Shown: positions 60,978 through 64,000 of the stretch, piece by piece | How positions within the stretch are numbered: the stretch's first letter is position 1 | How the letters are laid out: each line of letters opens with the position of its first letter | NCBI RefSeq assembly: GCF_043876835.1 | Contig: NZ_JBAWJZ010000003.1 | Coordinates: forward strand, 186,001-250,000 | DNA length: 64,000 bases | Reading direction: 5' to 3' | Source: Yeosuana sp043876835 | GTDB taxonomy: Bacteria > Bacteroidota > Bacteroidia > Flavobacteriales > Flavobacteriaceae | Notes under the pieces: model-generated | The model's input: only the letters and a program-made list of their open reading frames with translations | Database searches by the model: none | Told to the model about the DNA's origin: nothing | Program-made: the position numbers and the translations under genes

Positions 60978-63900
60978 TTAATTCCCGAAATTATATCTGA
61001 GAGTAAACCCAGACCTAATTGTTGTTTGAGGAAATGCTGTTGAAATGGCATATTCTGAGAATGTATAATCAAAATAGAAAATACCGGTTAAATTTTTACT
61101 AAACGCATAATCTGCTGAATATTTTAATCCCCAAATAGTTTGACCTGAAGTTACTTGATTGTTTTCTAAATCCAGATATCTTATAATGGTTTTATTGTCT
61201 CTTACTGAAACATCTGCCTTCATATTTAAATCACTTACAATTCGTTTCTTAGGTCCGGCTAAATTAGATTTTATTCTAACATCTTTAATACGATAACCTA
61301 AACCTAAAACATACTCTTTTCCTTGAATTTCTGTCATTAAATTATTATCAAAACTGAGTGACAATAAACGGTCTTTTTTAATTTCAGCTAAAATTTTAAC
61401 TGAGTTTTTCATTTCAAAATCAACTCGAATAAGTGGACTAAACATTTCTGTTAAGTTAATATTACTAAACAAGGTTTGATTTTTATAATTGCCAGATTGA
61501 TCCAAAACATTATTTGGTTGATTATTATAATCTACAGAATAATTTATACTATTATAATCTAAGTTTGATCTAAATTGGTTTATGGTATAGTTTGAACGAT
61601 ATCCATGTGATAAAGAGAAACGTTTAAATCGCTTTTTAAACCAGTTATATTTCATAAAACCAGTATACTTTATGTCCCAGTTAGGTATTGGTACATCTCT
61701 GAATGCAGAAGTTTTAACCTTACTTACATCTTGACCAGAATATGCAGCCAAAAATGATGGAATTAAAACAGCTTGACTGTTTTTACCAAAACCTTTTGGA
61801 TAACCATTATCGTCAATATTATCTGGATTATTTAAATCAACTCCTTTTTCTAAAGCCAATCGTTGGGCAACTTTAATTCTGTTTGATCTAAAGTCGTTAA
61901 ATGCTTCAGACATGGTTTCATCACTAGTGCTAAATGCTGTTTTGATTAAAATTGTTGAAATATTAAAATTTCCAAATGTACTTGGGGTTAATGATTCATA
62001 CTCATATTCTCCTCCAACATTGTTTACCCTATAGTTTTCAGTGTAGTTTTCATAATATGTTCTGTTACCAATAATGTCAATTTTAAAATCTTTAACTGGT
62101 TCTAAACTTGCAGACACATCAAGTTGTTTACTATTGGTTTCTGTGTATTGTTGATTAAATTCTGGAAAAACTGTAAGCCAGCCATTTCGAGCAGCTAAAT
62201 ATCTAATATCACTTTGGCTACCAAAAGTATATCCTAAAGTAGGTTTTGTGGTCCCTATAAAACCTGGGGTTTGCAAATAACCTGGTAAAAATGTTCCGTT
62301 ATTTTCAGAATAATTAACTTGGATTCTTTTAATAACAGTTAATATATCTACGGCAGCATTTAATAATTTGGTAGTTCCTTTATTTTTGCTTTTTGCTTGA
62401 TTTGTGTTTGTTGCATTTACTCCTGGAGGAGTTCCTGTTGTTCTAGCCCTAACCGTCGAAATTGGTTTTTTTGTTAAGCCAATATACTTATACAACTTGT
62501 TCATATCTAAAGTTGTATTAAGATTGTGTGTGTTGGCATTTTGAATTGTATTTCCTAAATCATAGGTTTGCCCATCTAATTCTAAATTACCATATAAATC
62601 AGATCCTTTTTGCCATTGAAAATCTCCACTGTATTGATACGTTGCATTAATAAAACTGAACGTTGGAATTTTATTTAATGGCAATTCATAGGTTATTCCT
62701 AATTGTTGAAACTGCCTGTTAGGATCTCCAAAATCAAAAAAACCGTCCCAAACATCTAGTGTTGGATCTTGCTCTCCATTAATAATTCCATCTTTAAAAT
62801 AGTTTCTTACAATATTATTATTTGAAGCTGAAAAATTTAACTGCAAAGCTTTAGTTAAATTAAAATTGATGGTGTATTGAAAATCGAACGTGTAGTTTCT
62901 TCTGAATAATTCTTCTATACCTATATTGTTTCCACCTAATTCTGTATCTCTAAACTTTTGACTATTAAACTGTCTATTAATATCTGTATTAACCGTAAAA
63001 CTTGTTGGTAATAAGTTAAAATTAAAGTCCTTTAAAATTTTCCAATACTTCCCAGTAAACAACGAATCATTTTTCTTAAAAGGTTCAATAGTTATTGGGT
63101 TGAAATTATAAGCATAATTTGCTCCTGCTCTTAAATTTTTATTTACAGACTTTTCTATTTCAAAATCCCTATGTTCCACTTTATTATAGGAATAATTGAA
63201 CGTAAGGTTTTCCACATCATAAAAACGAGGTTTTTTCTCAGTAGTCCTATTTTTTCTAACCCCTATAAAATTAATACTTTGTCTTTTGGTATAATCTTCA
63301 GATTGTTCTTTAATTTGCTCTTTTTCAGCGTTTGAATTAGCAGCAGCCAATCTTGAATCTAAAGTTAGATCTTTATAATATTGATCATATTTAGGTGTAA
63401 TTAACTCTTCGCCTTGACCATAATTAAATGGTATTTGAATGCCCCATTTTTTTGGTAATAATTGTCCAACATTAACATTCGTTACAACATCATACTGTTT
63501 CACATCTTCAAGACTACGCTGACTTGGTCCTTGTTCTAACGAACCAAAACCAGAAGTACTTTGCCTGCCTGTTGCACTTATATTCATAAAATCAGCAAAG
63601 TTGGCATCCATACTTACTACGGCTGCCCAACCACCTTCATTATCCATATCAGACAAACGCAATTCGTTAAACCAAACGCTACCACAAACATCACTTGTGT
63701 TTGAACCATTTTTTAATCCAACCATTAAAGTTCTGATATCTCCAAAATTAGGATTTCCTTTAACAGCAATTCTGTGTTGTCCTGCTACATAATTTGAATA
63801 TTGATCACCAACGACAGGAATAACTTCACCGTTAATAACATCATAAAAAGTTGGGTCTTCATTTGATAAGGTTCCATCTGAAATTCCTATTGCCTTTATT

Positions 63901-64000
63901 TGAGCCAATACATCAAGTGGCAAATTTATTTCATTGTCTTTGGGCCATAGCTCATCTCTTGAAATTCCCGTAGATACTTGTAACGGAATTTCTATTTGAT
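60978..64000 (-). CDS. sprA: Cell-surface protein SprA, type IX translocon (N-terminal part cut by window edge)
   Basis: The last 1006 residues of SprA, the giant outer-membrane barrel through which the type IX secretion system exports proteins for gliding and digestion. The frame is open to base 64000. Visible landmarks are ISRDELWPKDNEINLPLDVL near the edge, CGSVWFNELRLSDMDNEGGW, SATGRQSTSGFGSLEQGPSQ, GSQSDIRYLAARNGWLTVFP and the final barrel strand FTLRYNFGN. Full SprA is over 2000 residues, so about half lies to the right. It is followed by gcvH and the VanZ-like gene. Confidence 0.94.
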   Translation of the reverse strand, partial: QIEIPLQVSTGISRDELWPKDNEINLPLDVLAQIKAIGISDGTLSNEDPTFYDVINGEVIPVVGDQYSNYVAGQHRIAVKGNPNFGDIRTLMVGLKNGSNTSDVCGSVWFNELRLSDMDNEGGWAAVVSMDANFADFMNISATGRQSTSGFGSLEQGPSQRSLEDVKQYDVVTNVNVGQLLPKKWGIQIPFNYGQGEELITPKYDQYYKDLTLDSRLAAANSNAEKEQIKEQSEDYTKRQSINFIGVRKNRTTEKKPRFYDVENLTFNYSYNKVEHRDFEIEKSVNKNLRAGANYAYNFNPITIEPFKKNDSLFTGKYWKILKDFNFNLLPTSFTVNTDINRQFNSQKFRDTELGGNNIGIEELFRRNYTFDFQYTINFNLTKALQLNFSASNNNIVRNYFKDGIINGEQDPTLDVWDGFFDFGDPNRQFQQLGITYELPLNKIPTFSFINATYQYSGDFQWQKGSDLYGNLELDGQTYDLGNTIQNANTHNLNTTLDMNKLYKYIGLTKKPISTVRARTTGTPPGVNATNTNQAKSKNKGTTKLLNAAVDILTVIKRIQVNYSENNGTFLPGYLQTPGFIGTTKPTLGYTFGSQSDIRYLAARNGWLTVFPEFNQQYTETNSKQLDVSASLEPVKDFKIDIIGNRTYYENYTENYRVNNVGGEYEYESLTPSTFGNFNISTILIKTAFSTSDETMSEAFNDFRSNRIKVAQRLALEKGVDLNNPDNIDDNGYPKGFGKNSQAVLIPSFLAAYSGQDVSKVKTSAFRDVPIPNWDIKYTGFMKYNWFKKRFKRFSLSHGYRSNYTINQFRSNLDYNSINYSVDYNNQPNNVLDQSGNYKNQTLFSNINLTEMFSPLIRVDFEMKNSVKILAEIKKDRLLSLSFDNNLMTEIQGKEYVLGLGYRIKDVRIKSNLAGPKKRIVSDLNMKADVSVRDNKTIIRYLDLENNQVTSGQTIWGLKYSADYAFSKNLTGIFYFDYTFSEYAISTAFPQTTIRSGFTLRYNFGN

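Noticed and set aside
1..64000. CRISPR array, insertion sequence or integrated element
   Set aside because: I saw no regularly spaced repeats, transposase or integrase genes, or target duplications; the tRNA genes are not followed by an integrase or a partial tRNA copy.

Overview
The window is a chromosomal segment of a member of the Bacteroidota, almost certainly family Flavobacteriaceae. The base composition is strongly AT-rich. The gene content includes a SusC/RagA receptor, the type IX secretion and gliding proteins SprA and PorP/SprF, a RemB/Wzi-like barrel, duplicated Skp/OmpH chaperones, DUF6089, a LytTR/LytS pair and the flavobacterial cytochrome oxidase accessory cluster. Upstream regions carry the Bacteroidota sigma-A signature (TTTG, about 19 nt, TAnnTTTG) instead of -35/-10 boxes. 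Many starts show no clear Shine-Dalgarno sequence and several genes start with TTG or GTG. I cannot name the genus. I see no insertion sequence, prophage, CRISPR array or integrase; this is mostly core chromosome.

Layout. 1-2716 (minus): 5' part of a SusC-type TonB-dependent receptor, cut by the left edge. 3258-5182 (plus): response regulator and histidine kinase. 5189-7355 (minus): galE and a DegT-type aminotransferase, sugar-nucleotide and surface-glycan genes. 7514-8752 (plus): waaA for lipid A-Kdo. 8839-9118: tRNA-Gly and tRNA-Leu with their own promoter and terminator. 9148-15553: mutS, a SpoU-type methyltransferase, a c-type cytochrome lipoprotein, two decayed genes (heavy-metal-binding protein and NifX-like protein), a 2H phosphoesterase, and a folK/deoxynucleoside kinase fusion. 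15623-21414: queuosine-precursor transporter, AsmA-like protein, DUF2797 zinc protein, GH3-like enzyme. 21645-27143 (minus): clpX, clpP, tig, a small membrane protein, an alpha/beta hydrolase and pdxJ.

27234-35474 (plus) is an envelope-building block: CBS protein, nadK, DUF6089 barrel, uppS, bamA, two Skp/OmpH chaperones and murI. UppS and MurI supply undecaprenyl phosphate and D-glutamate for peptidoglycan, while BamA and Skp insert outer-membrane proteins. 35478-38080 (minus): phytase-like esterase lipoprotein, gamma-carbonic anhydrase-type protein and PorP/SprF. 38250-42029 (plus): Nfu scaffold with a doubled N-terminal domain, dodecin, DUF255 thioredoxin-like protein and DUF1304. 42043-49778 (minus): a MacAB/TolC-type exporter operon (ATPase, two permeases, two adaptors, TolC) ending in tsaB.

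49911-55224 (minus) is the cytochrome oxidase assembly block: heme O synthase CtaB, two subunit III proteins, subunit IV, a cysteine-poor Sco-like protein, Sco, DUF420 and a small CxxC membrane protein. Subunits I and II are not in the window. 55376-56248 (plus): periplasmic MBL-fold hydrolase. 56251-64000 (minus): RemB/Wzi-like barrel with a TonB-like N-terminal domain, two TonB paralogues, a VanZ-like protein, gcvH, and the C-terminal part of sprA, cut by the right edge.

I found no convincing wholly new multi-gene system. The best leads are the two adjacent decayed genes at 13035-13616, the shared TonB-type cysteine-pair domain in three neighbouring envelope genes (56251-60103), the stacked inverted repeats between tig and clpP, the doubled Nfu domain, the large insertion in cytochrome oxidase subunit III, and the cysteine-poor Sco-like partner. 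All function calls come from reading motifs by eye; no database search was run.
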